The notes under the pieces: model-generated
Database searches by the model: none
What the model was told of the DNA's origin: nothing
The model's input: the letters and a program-made list of their open reading frames with translations, nothing else
DNA from: Brachynemurus nebulosus
Lineage: Eukaryota > Arthropoda > Insecta > Neuroptera > Myrmeleontidae
Assembly (NCBI GenBank): GCA_035578155.1
Contig: JAPWDM010000005.1
Span: forward strand, 44,885,954 to 44,949,953
Direction of reading: 5' to 3'
Length of the DNA stretch: 64,000 nucleotides
In this document: piece by piece, positions 45,109-58,899 of the stretch
How positions within the stretch are numbered: the stretch's first letter is position 1
Layout: every line of letters begins with the position of its first letter
Program-made: the position numbers and the translations under genes

Positions 45109-47150
45109 TAAACATTTTCCTTATAGTGCAATTAAAAAATAAAAAAAATATATTAATAAATAGTCAATTAAATTAATATTTAATAAAGTTTTCAATTTTT
45201 ACAAAAAACGGTTAGAATAATTTTTGAAAAATCGCTTGTACAGCCATGAATAGTCTGAGGGTTGACATTTTTATTATGGCTATACTATAAACTCTATCAA
45301 AAAGCTATTCGACATCTACATTCAATCGCTATAGTTTTTACGATTTCCAAGTCTAAAAACGAAACCGAACTACATATAAAGCCCAAACACAAATTGAGCA
45401 ACTTTTAAATAATATAAAAAGATGGCAGGCTTACTAATTTTTTTAATATTTCATGCATAAAACCAACTTGCACCCTCGTATCTGTAAATAATTGAAAATT
45501 TGTAAACAAAACGACATTTAATGATAATTTATGTTTTAAAATATATATTAAAATAAAAGGCAATATATTAAAATTGTTTAAAGAAAAAAATTAATTATTC
45601 GGTATTTTATCTTCATTAAAAAGTTATCAGTCTTGAAAAACCGATGTTGCGTCAGAAAGCCATCGATATTGGTTAGTTTTATATTATTAAAATTCCGTAT
45701 ATTTCGATATCGTTTGAATTCACTGTTTCACGAAAACGTAGTTACTGATTTTTTAAGAAAAATTTTAAACATGAGTTCCCCTCTAAAAAAAATATACTGT
45801 GTAAAAGTTCTAGAAGTTTGCTAAAATTTTGTAGGTGTCCCCGACTTCTTTTCGATTAAACGAATATTTTAGGAATAATACAAATGCCAGCTCTCCGACT
45901 ATTTACTCTGTATATTGAATTTTTCGACAGTATTTGACATTTTATCAAAGTAACACATATAAATTAGTAGATTAGCTAACTTATCGACTATACTATTTGA
46001 AATTTTTATGTAGAGTAAAACGTTTTAGAAACCTGTGAACGTTTTCTAACAGATGGCATTCAAATTATCCGAATTATGAGGAATCCCAGATAGTTCGATT
46101 GATATGCCATCTATGAACGCGTCCACAATTACAAAGAATATTGTATCTAAACCTGTTTTTTTAATGCCGTAGAAACCATTTTGAAGTATTATCTAAGATT
46201 TATATAACAATAATTAAGGTTTAGATATCATTGTTTCAGCAAATATGGCGAATTAAAAAATAAGAAAGAAAAATGAAAAAGTCAATCAGATACTGTGGAC
46301 GGTAGGGCAGTGACTTTGCTGTAGAAAAATGTTTTAATTTAAACTAAAATTCAAACAAATAAAATTGATGGAAGCTGTTTAACGGTGGGACCTCGCCGTC
46401 GATTTTAATAAACAAATTTTTCCCAATTTTGTTCTAAGCTCATTTTGTTAAAAATTTTCAAAATGAGTGTTATACAACGAAGACGATCTCTGTCATCAAT
46501 TCTGTCATCATTTAATTTAATTTATTTCTATTTTATCTTCTATCCTTGTTACTTATGTAATTGGTGTAGATATGCAAATAATTCAACACCGAAATGTGGT
46601 TTGAACTATTTGCATGCTTGCACCTCCGCCAATTTTTAGTATCCAGTTCTGATACACAAAGATATAACATTATTTTGAGTTTTATTTTTTGTCTAAAATG
46701 AAATGAAATTTGCAATTTAGATTTTGAAAAAAAAAAAAATTTTTAGTTTTTAAATTGTAACATTCCATAAAATCAATTTCTACTATTGATTTACACTGCA
46801 ACTCCAATTAGAAAAGTATCCACATTGGATTTATATTTGGAGTTGGACTGTACCTTTGTTTGTTAGCTGTTATTTTTAGATTGTCAAGTAATTACAAGAA
46901 GTTTTTTTGGGAATTGTTGTTAAAATTAATATAAAAGTGATTTTGGGAATTTTTCCTAATTTATTATGGAATTAATAGGAACACTAGACGAAACATATAG
47001 TTGTTTTTGTTCGGTTGTTTAAAATCCAATTATTTTTCGTTTTAGATTCCTTGTTTTCATAATATTTCCCAATGTTTTTTCATTTTAAATAAAAAATAAA
47101 TAAGCATTAGTGGTTTTTAGCAATTTGAATTTTGTAAATATTCAACAAAG
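45109..47150. other. No gene seen downstream of TESK
   Basis: AT-rich sequence with short frames only. An inverted pair, acagatggcattcaaat near 46049 and gatatgccatctatg near 46100, hints at another small MITE with gaacg.gtt-type ends. Confidence 0.5.
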
Positions 47151-47154
47151 TTAA

Positions 47155-47276
47155 CGCGTTCACGATACACACGTAGCCTATGTTGGCCATGTTAATATAT
47201 AAATATCTGTATTTCTGTTGACAATTAAATATGTCACTGATACTTCACTTTTTATTCACCAGGTGTAATGAACGTG
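47155..47276. mobile_element. TTAA-type MITE
   Basis: TTAA at 47151-47154 and 47277-47280 flanks ends cgcgttca and, inverted, cacgttca. It is 122 bp. The internal tag gtagcctatgttggccatg links it to the element in the last TESK intron. Confidence 0.7.
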
Positions 47277-47398
47277 TTAAGAAAAGTTTGTTATGTAATA
47301 TTTTCAAAATAAACACTTATACAAATGCACTCACTTGTAAAATATTTATAAATACAATCAAAAATAATTAAAAAATAAAATAATCCTTTATTGGAGTT

Positions 47399-47526
47399 TT
47401 TGCAAAACGCCGTAACAATTACAGTAAACGATATTTTGACAGTTAAAGCAGGTATTTACCTTTTTTTAGTTTTAACGGGTAACTGTCAAAATAACATTTA
47501 TCGTAAACTTTAAGTTACGCAAATAT
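47399..47526. mobile_element. Short MITE
   Basis: The left tttgcaaaacgccgtaac and aaacgatattttgacagtta match, inverted, taactgtcaaaataacattt, atcgtaaa and gttacgcaaa at the right. It is imperfectly palindromic across its full length. Confidence 0.6.
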
Positions 47527-49740
47527 TTAATTTGTATTCGTTGTCGAATTATTTCAGTGTTGTAAATATATTTTTTTTATAGATAGTATAAATAAAAATG
47601 CCTGATATTATTTGCCAAAATCGAAATATTTCAAAAATATTTTGAAATAATTTCTTCCGAAAATTCAGTTCAAAGACGAGGTCTTCCATCTGTACGAATC
47701 AATTGAAAACAATATTTAATTTCTAGTCATTACCGTTTATAACTTTTTGTTTCCAATAAGAGATGGCTCTGAATTGTATGTACGATATGAAGTGGACACA
47801 TTTATCGATATGGTTAAAAGAAATAATGCCTTATATTTTTATTTAACGTCCATATTTTTGCAACAAACTCAAATTTTTTTTATTTTGGAATTGAATAAAA
47901 TTTCAACGCAATCGCAATAATACAAGTTCACACATATCTTCCATGATCAAATAAATAAAAAAACAAAAACGTTCCTTCCGCTATTTATTAAAATAAAAAA
48001 AAAATTTTCCATCCAAAAAAATTTAAAAAAAATTGTTAAATATTATTTAAAAATAAATTGCTGTATATATATTTATTAAAGACTGCATTTTAAAATTTGA
48101 ACATATCACACTTATTAAAAATTGTGAATATGGGAGTTGAAAATAATAGAGATTATTTAAAAAAAAAAGTTATAAGACTGTGTGAATATGTTTCAAATTT
48201 CAAAAATATGAAATTTAATTAATTGATCAAATTTAAAATAAAATTTTCAAATAGCTATTTGTACCACATCGTGTCGAAAACATACTAAATCTTACGATAT
48301 TCAGTAATAGATGGCATTCTCATTCATGTCAAGAGTAATGTTTTTCAGTTGCAACAGATGTCACCCAGTGTAATACAAATATCTATTTGGAATTTTTTGT
48401 GAAAATTTTATTGGTTTGTATAAAGTTTGTATGTTTGTATTAATTTGTATGAAAGAAATTATTTTTATTTTTTATTTTCTGAAGGATATGCAATAATAAT
48501 TATATCGAGTATGACCAAATTAAAAAAAAATTTCTAAAAATACTAAATTAATTTTTTTTTTTAAGTAAAATCAAGCTTATGACAGAAGACTTACACGAAA
48601 AACATCAATTTTGCTCAATCGTACAATGTAGCTCAATTTTAAGCGAAAAATATTTATTAACAAACAGCGGGCAAAATGGTCTCTAACAGAGCTGGAACAC
48701 AGACTTCTTTTATTTTGACATATGTATATGTATTTCAGAGTAGATGTCGATTCTGTTAGCGACTGGGTGCTCCTTTCACTACTCATCAATTAGATGAAAA
48801 AATTCTAAATAAAAAATAAAAATATTAAACTATTTTTAACCGTCCATCGAATTTTTTACATTTTTGTAGATTTTTACGTAAAATTTGGTACAAAATTTGT
48901 GAAATTATTTGAGACAATCATTTTGTCAGTTCCCAAGAAAAAATAATTTGATCATACTCGACTATTTGTTACATCCAAAAAAGAAAAAAAATTGTCAAGT
49001 TGTGACTGTAAAAAGTATATACATAATTAAAAGTAAATTATACATAATTATACATAATTATTGACTATAATACAATTTAAGAGTTTGTCTGTATCATAGA
49101 ACTGGTGTATCGTTAATTAACAGTGTATAATTAATAATTGATTTGATTTTATTAATATTTTCAATGAAACGGTTGTATTTGAACATAATATATTATATAT
49201 AATTAAAAAAATTGAAATCTGATTATATTTTTTTTACTATGCCTTCCCAGCAGTCAACAAATGGTCAAATTTTTACGAATTTCGTCTCATCTGTTATCAA
49301 AAGTTGAACAAGACGTTTAACTTATTATATTCCGCACTTATAAAATTTTACGTAGAAATTCAAAATACCTTTACTAAGTAAATATCCAAAGAAGACTCTG
49401 GTATCCTTTCCAGTATGAGGGTAAAGTTCTGTACTGACTTCACACAATGAAATGCCGTGAGACGTAAGAAATAAAACCACAGATACCAACTGCATACGAT
49501 GTTATTTTTAACATAAGCTGTAAGCAACTGATTAAGAACTTGTGTAACAAGCCACAAAACAGCCCAAGACGAATGACACAATTTTGTATGTACATTTATT
49601 TGACCACCGCTTAAAAAAAGTCAGTATAATAAAACTTTTCAAAAGATGTGTATGTTTAACACGTTGATGGTCGGTTAACTGACACACTGTTGTGACAACT
49701 AATACACGAATTGAGCTTTATTCGTATCTCCAGACACTGA
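47527..49740. other. No gene seen
   Basis: AT-rich. Fragments such as agatggcattc (48308) and cagatgtcac (48354) resemble ends of the TTAA-type MITEs. ttaacacgttgatgg at 49656 could be a lone end. Frames are 70-73 codons and featureless. Confidence 0.4.
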
Positions 49741-50224
49741 GCGCCACAGACACGTATTGTGGCAGACATGACAAATATTGTTTAATGCTTTATGGGTCAT
49801 ACACAATCAATGAAATAAGGAATAAGAAGTATGCCATCTAGTGACGCAGAATGGAACTTTAACGTAACTGCCCATAGGTATATGTATTTAGGTATTTTTG
49901 TATATCAAAGTTCATGAAAAAATAACGTTCGTGATGACTTTTTTTGTCACTAAAGTGAAAGAAATCACGACTTTTGACGTATAAAAGTACCTACATATTT
50001 TTAGCTATGAGCAGTTACGTTAAAGTTCCACTCAACGTCACTAGATGGCATACTTCTTATTTCTTATTCCTTATTTCATTGATTGTGTAGACACCCTTAC
50101 TTATGAACATATTCATACATAGTTTATCTGTGTCTGCGTGCAGTTGCGTTACGTTACATATGAATATACTCATAAGAAAAGCATTAAACAATATTGTCCT
50201 GTCTACCACGATATATGTCTGTAA
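49741..50224. mobile_element. Large imperfect hairpin element with an insertion in one arm
   Basis: The inner arms 49802-49876 and 50006-50088 share cacaatcaatgaaataagga, agtatgccatctagtgacg and ttaacgtaactg. Outer arms (cagacacgtattgtggcaga, aatattgtttaatgctt) reappear inverted at about 50180-50224. About 90 bp is inserted between the inner and outer parts of the right arm. Confidence 0.65.
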
Positions 50225-50251
50225 GTATGAATGAACCTTTATTGCTATAAG

Positions 50252-50412
50252 GTAATATTAATAGATTTGAGCGTTACTTTATGGTATTCCATATTTGTAA
50301 ATAATAAACAAATATTTTACTTTGCAAAATACCACTTTTATTTTTGAAACAATATTGTCACAGTTTAAAAAAGAAAAGTGGTATTTTGCAAAATAAAATA
50401 TTTATTATTTGC
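50252..50412. repeat. Inverted repeat joined to a dispersed motif
   Basis: gcaaaataccactttt and its neighbour at 50295-50339 pair with aaaagtggtattttgc at 50373-50412. The adjoining gagcgttactttatggtatt also occurs, inverted, at about 28541-28573 and 60964-61005. Confidence 0.6.
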
Positions 50413-51650
50413 TATAAGGTACTTTAAACCTGAGGTATAAATAAGTACGAATTCAGATTTCATATCGTATTTTTTTTTTAAGGAAAACCTATTCTTTATT
50501 AAAAATTTACGTAAGGATGGTCACTTTGTCACAGTAATCAAACATTTTTGAAAATATCCCTGGTTTTTGGAAAAGTAACAAAAATCATGTGATTTCTACT
50601 CTTTGTTAAATTTGGGTCGAAAAAGACGATAAAAGAGTAAATGGAGACGATCCGTAGGGTCGAATAAAATTAAAATTGAAATATAATTTCGAATTTACTG
50701 AATCTATACGTCCAAAAAAGGAATAATACTTCATGATTTTGTGTAGAAATAAATGTAAAATCTAAAGTTTATAAAGTATAAAAATGTCATGTCAGTGTGT
50801 TTATAAAAATCTTGAATGATTTGATAACCTTGAAAGTGCTCTGTTCTGTGTTCCAAATTCCAGTACATTCTTCATCTATCTCTAATCACCCCACATTCGT
50901 TCCTTTATACTGGATACAGCGTTTATTAACCCACATCCTGTCTCTATTCACTTCATCCAAATATCAAATTGTCATTATTTTTTCTTAAAAAAAAATAAAA
51001 ATAATTAAATATTTGCAGTTTTTTTCTTATATGTTCAAACTAAGATTTCGATTAAACAATTTATTCATAAGAATACCAAAATAGACAAAGTTTAGGTAAA
51101 GTTTTTAGAAAAAAATAATATTATATATCTGAAAACGTCAATTAAAATCTCAGCATAATTGTCATAATACTCATAATTATTCTACTATGGTTTTTTTGAA
51201 AGATATATATGTTCGCCTTTACATCTTAAAACAGCTATGTTGTTTCCAACAAATTCCGTTTTAAATCATCGTAAACTTTTATCGAAATTCACCAAAAGGT
51301 ATGAGTTATTAAAATTCCAGCCTGTATACATATAAAATGATTTGTTTACATCAAATTTTTTTAATGTTTTCTTTTTTTATATCCGTGTGACCATTACATA
51401 CGCATTTTTCTTTTTCTCGATCGAAACAATAGTGTAATGTTTAATTTTATTTATCTACATAGTTTAGTATAATTTATATTTTGCAAATTCCTAATAGGGT
51501 TCACTTTTTCAATGGTGGGATCTGATTTTTTATCTATTGTATTAGTCTTGACAGTAAAAGGTCCGGCATTTTGAGTCAAAGAAATTTTCTCTATGGTTAA
51601 AATAGAAGGTTAAACTAAATTTCTTTCGAAATATTTCATTGTTTTTTCTA

Positions 51651-52103
51651 TATACTATGTGAGTTTTTTGAGAGTTGCCATTTCTGTTACAACCAAATTT
51701 TTATGAGAGAAATGATACTGGAAAAGGTTCTTTCTTGGATGTAATGGAAATGTAACCAAGAAAAACACCATCGGTTGAAGTATCCGCAAGTACATATGCA
51801 TATTTTTACCGCCTAACTGATAAAGAAAAATTAAAAAATTAAACTTGGGTAAAAAAAATTTTTTTGCTCATTTATGTTGCTAAAGCATTAGATCAGTTTG
51901 ATCGAAAAATTAATATATAGTCCCATTTAAAAATCTATAAGTTAGTATCATAGCTCGAAAACCATAAGAGCTATAAAGCTCCTGACTATAGCAATCGGTT
52001 GCCCCCGTCGATATCTACAACTATTATTTGAACAATTTTTCGATTAAATCGACGGTTTGGCTGTAATAAAAATGGCAACTCTCGAAAAACTCACACAGTA
52101 TAC
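51651..52103. mobile_element. Non-autonomous element with ~45-bp inverted ends
   Basis: The left tatactatgtgagttttttg continues agagttgccatttctgttac and is matched, inverted, at 52059-52103 with about six differences. There is no coding sequence inside. Confidence 0.65.
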
Positions 52104-53160
52104 ATTTACTCTGCTAAAAACTCGTAAATTGGCCGGATAAACGTTCAAATATAGTTCATTCCTTTTTGGTGTAATTACATCTACTTGTCTTTGTCTTTCG
52201 TGCACGAACTTTAAATACCATGCCGGCCCGACGAGAGGGTGGGGTAACCGGGGTTATGGCCCCGGAGCCCGAAAAAGAGGAGGCCTGTATCAGTCGGTAG
52301 GGGCCCGTAAAAAATTAAATTTTTTTTTTAATCACGACTTATTTTTTCGGTGAGAAATTTTTAAGGGATGTGTTTTATTTCTGGGGCTTGCCATTTCTCT
52401 CCATGGTCCTGATACCATGAAATTTGCAGCGAGAGATTGCGAAAAACTATTTATGAAACAATCTCTACTGGTATTGTTTGGCCTGGCGTACTTTAAAACA
52501 TACATATTATGTGTTATTTTTCTGCCAAAATTTTTTAATTATGTATTGGCGACGCAAAGATTCTCACTCGCGCCTCTGGTGGTAAAATTAGAACTAGCAT
52601 CAAGTAAAAATATACGTATACGATTAATGGGTGATATAAAATCTAGTAATCCGCGCATAATTTGTATAGTACATTTTTCTATCGACAATTATACGTATAC
52701 AAAAATTTTTACTTGATACAACTTCTAGTTTAAAAAACTAGGAGCGCTCGCGTAATCTTTGTGCCGCCAATATTGGGATCTGTCGAATGGTGGTATGACA
52801 TCTGGTGTTGAAAAATCAGACTATTCTAAAAATGCGTTTGCTAAAATGTCATTTATGAATTGAATTTTGTAGATCTGAAAATACATACAATTGATTTGAT
52901 TTTTCCAATCCCTTTGCTTCGGACTTGTGTCATCCCAAATACAAACAGTTCTAATATTTATCAATTTTTGTTAATATAACACTGACCACTATATATAAAA
53001 ATAGTTAATACACTTTTTTGTCAGCCATTTTTCTTAAGCTCCACCCATTTGACAGATCCCAATAGGAGTAAAATTCGTCAAGTGCGTGTTTTGACACGCA
53101 CTAAGTAATGTCACCGCAGTGAAAGTGTTAATTTATGATTTTTTGGCTCGTTTTTTAAGT

Positions 53161-53276
53161 ACAGTGAGAATACAGCCCTCTTGCGTTTATTCAATATATG
53201 CATGCACAACTCTATAATACAGTGAGAATACAGCCCTCTTGCGTTTATTCAATATATGCATGTACAACTCTATAAT
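53161..53276 (+). repeat. 58-bp direct tandem duplication
   Basis: Two copies (53161-53218 and 53219-53276) start acagtgagaatacagccctc and differ at one base (catgcacaa / catgtacaa). They are followed by an (ATT)n run. Confidence 0.95.
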
Positions 53277-53288
53277 TATTATATTATA

Positions 53289-53321
<33 letters not shown>
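53289..53321. repeat. (ATT)n microsatellite
   Basis: A trinucleotide run of about 33 bases. Confidence 0.95.
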
Positions 53322-53322
<1 letters not shown>

Positions 53323-53536
53323 TTTTCCCCCACTATAATCACACAACGAGATTAATATGTCATCCTTCGGTGACATAATAAATTGATTGAAACTTACATT
53401 TTACTAACACTGCCAAATTTTTTTAAAATTAAAAATTTAGTATATTTGTTTTTTAAATACGTTTTTTAATGGTAATTATTACACCGAGAGAAAAAAAGTC
53501 ATCCTATTGTGATCATTAACGGGTTAATTTCATAAA

Positions 53537-56097
53537 TGAGCAATTCCATGTATAAACCGATCACCCAAAAATGGCATGTTCTCCAAATTTAATTTCCCTG
53601 TGTATATAATAAGTTTAAGTGGTGTTGAGCTATGTACTCGAATATTATTGAATTATCTTCTACTTTGTCGGAGTTATAATTATCCAAAGTTGCGTTCAAG
53701 GTCACAAAATGGGGATTCCCCAAAATATTTTATTAATTTTTTCAGAGTCTAAGAATAATTAAAAAATGATTGCATGTGGCATTGAATGTACTTTACATAC
53801 ACTTTCAATCAGACCGATTTCCATTCCAATACATGCACATATATTGAAGTAATTGCAAGTTTTATTTTTTTCTTTAATCGGTTATACTGAAAATACCTTA
53901 TCTTCGATTTTTGATTTTCTTTTTTTAAATTAAAGTACTTAGTCCCTTCTATAACGTGGTACTCGATTTTCTTTGTTTTTTTGAGTTTTACGGATTTTAC
54001 GGGGCTTAGTTTGAAAAATACGTGAATTTTTTAACTAATTATTAAAATAAAGTAATAATTATAATATTACCCCACCTTTAATTTTCGATTTTCTTTCTTC
54101 AAGTTAAAGTACTTAGTCCTCTCTTTAACGTGGTATTCGATTTTCTTTGTTTTTTTGGGTTTTACGGATTTTACGGGGCTCAGTTTTAAAAAAATACGTG
54201 AATTTTTTAACTAAATATTAAAATAAAGTAATAATTATAATATTACCCCACCTTTGATTTTCGATTTTCTTCTTTCAAATTAAAGTACTCAGTCCTTTCT
54301 ATCACGTGGTACTCGATTTTCTTTGTTTTTTTAAGTTTTACGGATTTTACGGGGTCCAGTTTAAAAAAATACGTGAATTTTTTAACTAACTGATAAAATC
54401 AAGTATTAATTGTAACATTACCCCACCTTTGATTTTAGATTTTCTTTCATTAAATTAAAATACTCAGTCCCCTCTTTAACGTGATAATCGATTTTCTTTG
54501 TTTTTCTTGAGTTTCGCGGATTTTACGGATCTCAGTTTTAAAAAAATACGTGTTTTTTTTAACTAATTGTTAAAATAAAGTAATAATTATAACATTACCC
54601 CACCTTTGATTTTCGATTTTAGTTCTTCAAATTAAAGTACTCAGTCCCCTCTTTAACGTGATACTCGACTTTAATTTTTTTTTTTTTAGTTTTACGGATT
54701 GTACGGGGCTCAGTTTTAAAAAAATTTTTAAAATAAAGTATTAATTTTAATATTGTTTTATCTTCAATTTTCCTTATTTATCTTTTAAATTGAAGTTTAG
54801 AGTCCCCTTTATAACATGTTATTCCATTTTCTAAGTTTTTCTGAGTTTATCAAAGTTAAGGTAATATTGAAATTAATACCTTATTTTATCACTTAGTAAA
54901 AAAATGAACGGTTTCTTTAAAATTTAGTATCGTAAAATTCATAAAACTCAAAAAAAAAACTAAGAAAATTGAATAACACGTTTTAAAGGGGACTCTAAAC
55001 TCCAATTTAAAATATAAATAAAGAAAATCAAAGATGAAACAATATTAAAATTAATACTTTATTTTAAAAATTAGTTACAAGATTGACGTATTTTTTTAAA
55101 CTGGACCCCGTAAAATCCGTAAAACTCAAAAAAACAAAGAAAATCGAGTACCACGTTAAAGAGAGGACCGAGTACTTTAATTTGAAAAAATAAAATCTAA
55201 AATCAAAGGTGGGGTAATGTTACAATTAATACTTGATTTTATCAGTTAGTTAAAAAATTCACGTATTTTTCAAACTAAGCCCCGTAAAATCCGTAAAACT
55301 AAAAAAAACAAAGAAAATCGAGTACCACGTGATAGAAAGGACTGAGTACTTTAATTTGAAAGAAGAAAATCGAAAATCAAAGGTGAGGTAATATTATAAT
55401 TATTACTTTATTTTAATATTTAGTTAAAAAATTCACGTATTTTTTTAAAACTGAGCCCCGTAAAATCCGTAAAACCCAAAAAAACAAAGAAAATCGAATA
55501 CCACGTTAAAGAGAGGACTAAGTACTTTAACTTGAAGAAAGAAAATCGAAAATTAAAGGTGGGGTAATATTATAATTATTACTTTATTTTAATAATTAGT
55601 TAAAAAATTCACGTATTTTTCAAACTAAGCCCCGTAAAATCCGTAAAACTCAAAAAAACAAAGAAAATCGAGTACCACGTTATAGAAGGGACTAAGTACT
55701 TTAATTTAAAAAAAGAAAATCAAAAATCGAAGATAAGGTATTTTCAGTATAACCGATTAAAGAAAAAAATAAAACTTGCAATTACTTCAATATATGTGCA
55801 TGTATTGGAATGGAAATCGGTCTGATTGAAAGTGTATGTAAAGTACATTCAATGCCACATGCAATCATTTTTTAATTATTCTTAGACTCTGAAAAAATTA
55901 ATAAAATATTTTGGGGAATCCCCATTTTGTGACCTTGAACGCAACTTTGGATAATTATAACTCCGACAAAGTAGAAGATAATTCAATAACATTCGAGTAC
56001 ATAGCTCAACACCACTTAAACTTATTATATACACAGGGAAATTAAATTTGGAGAACATGCCATTTTTGGGTGATCGGTTTATACATGGAATTGCTCA
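53537..56097. mobile_element. Foldback-type element with tandem-repeat arms
   Basis: The outer arms begin tgagcaattccatgtataaa and end with its exact inverse. About 380 bp of unique arm is followed by a tandem array. The left arm has five units and the right arm four, spaced about 175-177 bp, each with acgtgaattttttaacta, an AT-rich stretch, accccacctttgattttcga, aaattaaagtactcagtcc, acgtggtactcgattttct and tacggattttacgggg. A diverged unit fills the centre. It has no long open frame and no obvious target duplication. The architecture recalls Drosophila Foldback elements, though no sequence kinship is claimed. Confidence 0.88.
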
Positions 56098-56704
56098 AAT
56101 ATCAGTTAAATGAGCCATTCCGTGAGGCTTGTTTTTCATGTAAGTATATGAACCGTTTGAATCACATTTAAATTGTAATCGAAGGCGTTAAGTTATTTTC
56201 ACAATATTACGGTGCTGAATCGATTTATAATCTTATTAAATATAATTTTATTGATGCAAGTTGAACAAAGTATCAATAATAACAATAATAATCGCAATAT
56301 CCGCAAAGAGGCATTCAATTGCTTGTCTCGGGCTAGAGGGAGTGCACTGATTGATAGTAGTTATATAACAGACAAGAAAAGAAGAGTGTACTGTTTTCTA
56401 CGCAGATAATCAAAGTAGTAGATATTGTTAATAAATAGGTGTCAACAAGGTATATTCAGTACAATCGGCCATAAAAATTTTGTTTGTATGAAATAAAATT
56501 GCAAAAAAAGAATATACATACCTATGTAAAATTCATTTGTGAAGATCAAATTTTAGTTTTAAATTTGACAGTTAATTTGGTTTCAGCTGTAATACTAAAG
56601 TTGAAATAGGGTGCAGTTCATGGAAGGAAAGGAAAAATTGCTTCTCTTAACAAAATCATTCTTTTTTAAGAGACATTTCCATATAATCACACTTTAAAAA
56701 AGTA

Positions 56705-57050
56705 TGTATGTATATATGTGCCGCGCGATAACTCTCGAACGAAACATCCTACTTTTACGAAATTTTGTGAACACGTTAGAAGTCCAAAAGTCTTGGATGA
56801 ATTCTACAGTCAGACACGTCCGATGCCCGAAACATGGTTTTTTGGGAATTTTTCGTGGAAAAAATTAGTTTTTTGCCAAAATTTCCCCAAATTCAAAAGC
56901 TTTTGCGACATTTTTTATACCATTGGAAAAATCACAAAAAAAGTTTTTGAACCATTCATTATTATTTCATGTTAACTGGTTTTCGAGAGAAACAAATTTT
57001 TGTAAATGGAAATTCACTGTTATGCAGGATGCTGCGATATGGGTATTTTG
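56705..57050 (+). repeat. Microsatellite-carrying repeat, copy 4 (3' part)
   Basis: The copy starts within a short tatgtatgtatatatgtg tract, then cgcgataactctcgaacg, gaagtccaaaagtcttgg, ttttgccaaaatttcc and the end ggaaattcactgttatgcag...gctgcgatatgggtatt. The 5' part before the microsatellite is missing. The 85-codon frame 56718-56975 is part of this repeat. Confidence 0.75.
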
Positions 57051-58899
57051 TTTTTGCAATGTAAAATAAAGTATAGCAGGCACTAGTTTTATTCAAAATC
57101 TTACCATCACAATTTAATTTTTGTTTAAGGTCCACTATAGAGACTTTCTGAAATTTCAAATCGTAAAACATCTTATCTACGGCTACCATGAAATTACTTG
57201 TTTATTGTACAAAATACTATCTAGGTAAGCTATGTTTTACGTACAGCTGTACAAAAAATGGCTTTTTACACACATGTATGCGTAAAATACCACAACCTAC
57301 TACACTTTTATTAATTCTTATATTGTATATTATATTAAAATCTGTACAAAAATTTTATCTAGCAACTGAATGTTTACATTTGTTTTGAATAAATTTCAAA
57401 TTCTACATAATTTTAATGTATTGTATTTGTTCAAATTTTTATCGTTTATTGTGAATTTCATGCTAGTCGTAGATAAAGTATAGTGCGTAATTCGGCTGTA
57501 AAGCATACTACACACTCGCGCAGTTACGCACTCATCGCTGCGCGGCTCTTGCGTAATTTTTTCGCTCGTGTGTAATGTGCAACTTACAAGTTCAATTAAC
57601 GAATGGCATCTACAACACCCTTCTATTAATTGCAATCTAAATACCTAATTTATTGGTTTTATTATAAAATAAAAACATTTTATATAATTTATTAAATAAA
57701 TATTATTGTATTTATATATTTATAACAATTTTTATTATTATTATCCCGTCCGTCGTAAGGCATGTAAGGTAAGTCGCACTGGCCATATAAGTAGTAATTA
57801 AGTTAACTTAATTATCAATTACTAGATCTAGTTTTTCTAGCTAGTAATATAATAATACTTAACAAATAATATGGCGATCATAAATTATATGTTGATCACT
57901 CTATAATAATGTTATAAAAACAACTTTTAACTTCTAACATATTAGGTGATATGTTCAGAACTCTAGTCTTTTTTTTATACATTATACATACATAATAATT
58001 TCGATAATGGCTATCTCTTATGTGTAGTTTACATTGCAGCTATTTAAAAGAACAATCATAAAAAATTAAAAGTCGTTATTGGAATAATAACAAGAAGTTG
58101 TATTTAAATACCAATGCATGTTTATTGAAATTTTACGATTTGAAAATGTTTTAATAAAGAAATTGATTGGAAAAAAAGTATTTTTATTGTTATTATAAAA
58201 ATAAAACAGGTTATGTTATACATGAATTCAAATAATTTGATCGTTTTATATTATATTATCTTCAAGTTGGATGAACAATATACAATTGGACGTTTTTTTT
58301 TTTTTTGTTTAATGTACATATAGATAGATGTAGGTATTATTGGTACGCGAAAACATACTTAACGCAATCGTGATGTATCTTTGCAAATATAATATTTGAT
58401 AGATAATTATAATGTATAAGATGCTTCTAACAATAAGTCTTCTGAATGCTTGCCTATATTTTTAAAAATTTATCCAATATCCAAAAAATTTATAAATTGT
58501 TATTGCCAGAAAATGCAGGCACATATAGGTAAAGTTAACTAAAATTGGTCTAACATTATACAATCTTAAGCTACTATAGTTACTCTATAGTATAAAAATA
58601 ACAAAACTGAAAAGAGACAGGAACTAGGTACGTCTGATTTTGCTTCATTTGTTGTCTTTGATGACGTCAGATCATTTTTAGTTGATGTGACCTATACACA
58701 ATGGTGCCATTTCATGAAATTCCTAACTGGTGTCAGCCAGATTATTCAATTTCTATCGTTTGACGGTTTAGCCATTGGTAGCCAAATCGCTCTTACAGGG
58801 TAACTAGGTTAAGTTAACTAAGCTATAATTTTATAAGGAAATGCACATTCTGAAGTTAAAAAAAACACTTTTTCTGAACAAATTTGTGTTTTCTACAAC
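57051..58899. other. No gene seen
   Basis: AT-rich. Short frames of 66-79 codons show no domain. A gatgacgtcagatcatttttag motif near 58660 is reminiscent of the following repeat family. Confidence 0.45.

Noticed and set aside
53537..56097. Direct-repeat array considered as CRISPR or satellite DNA
   Set aside because: Units are about 176 bp without spacers, and the array is inverted about its centre, which fits a foldback element rather than either.
56718..56975. 85-codon frame, and an 88-codon frame at 5313-5579
   Set aside because: Both lie in copies of the same repeat but use different reading frames, so the frames are not conserved.
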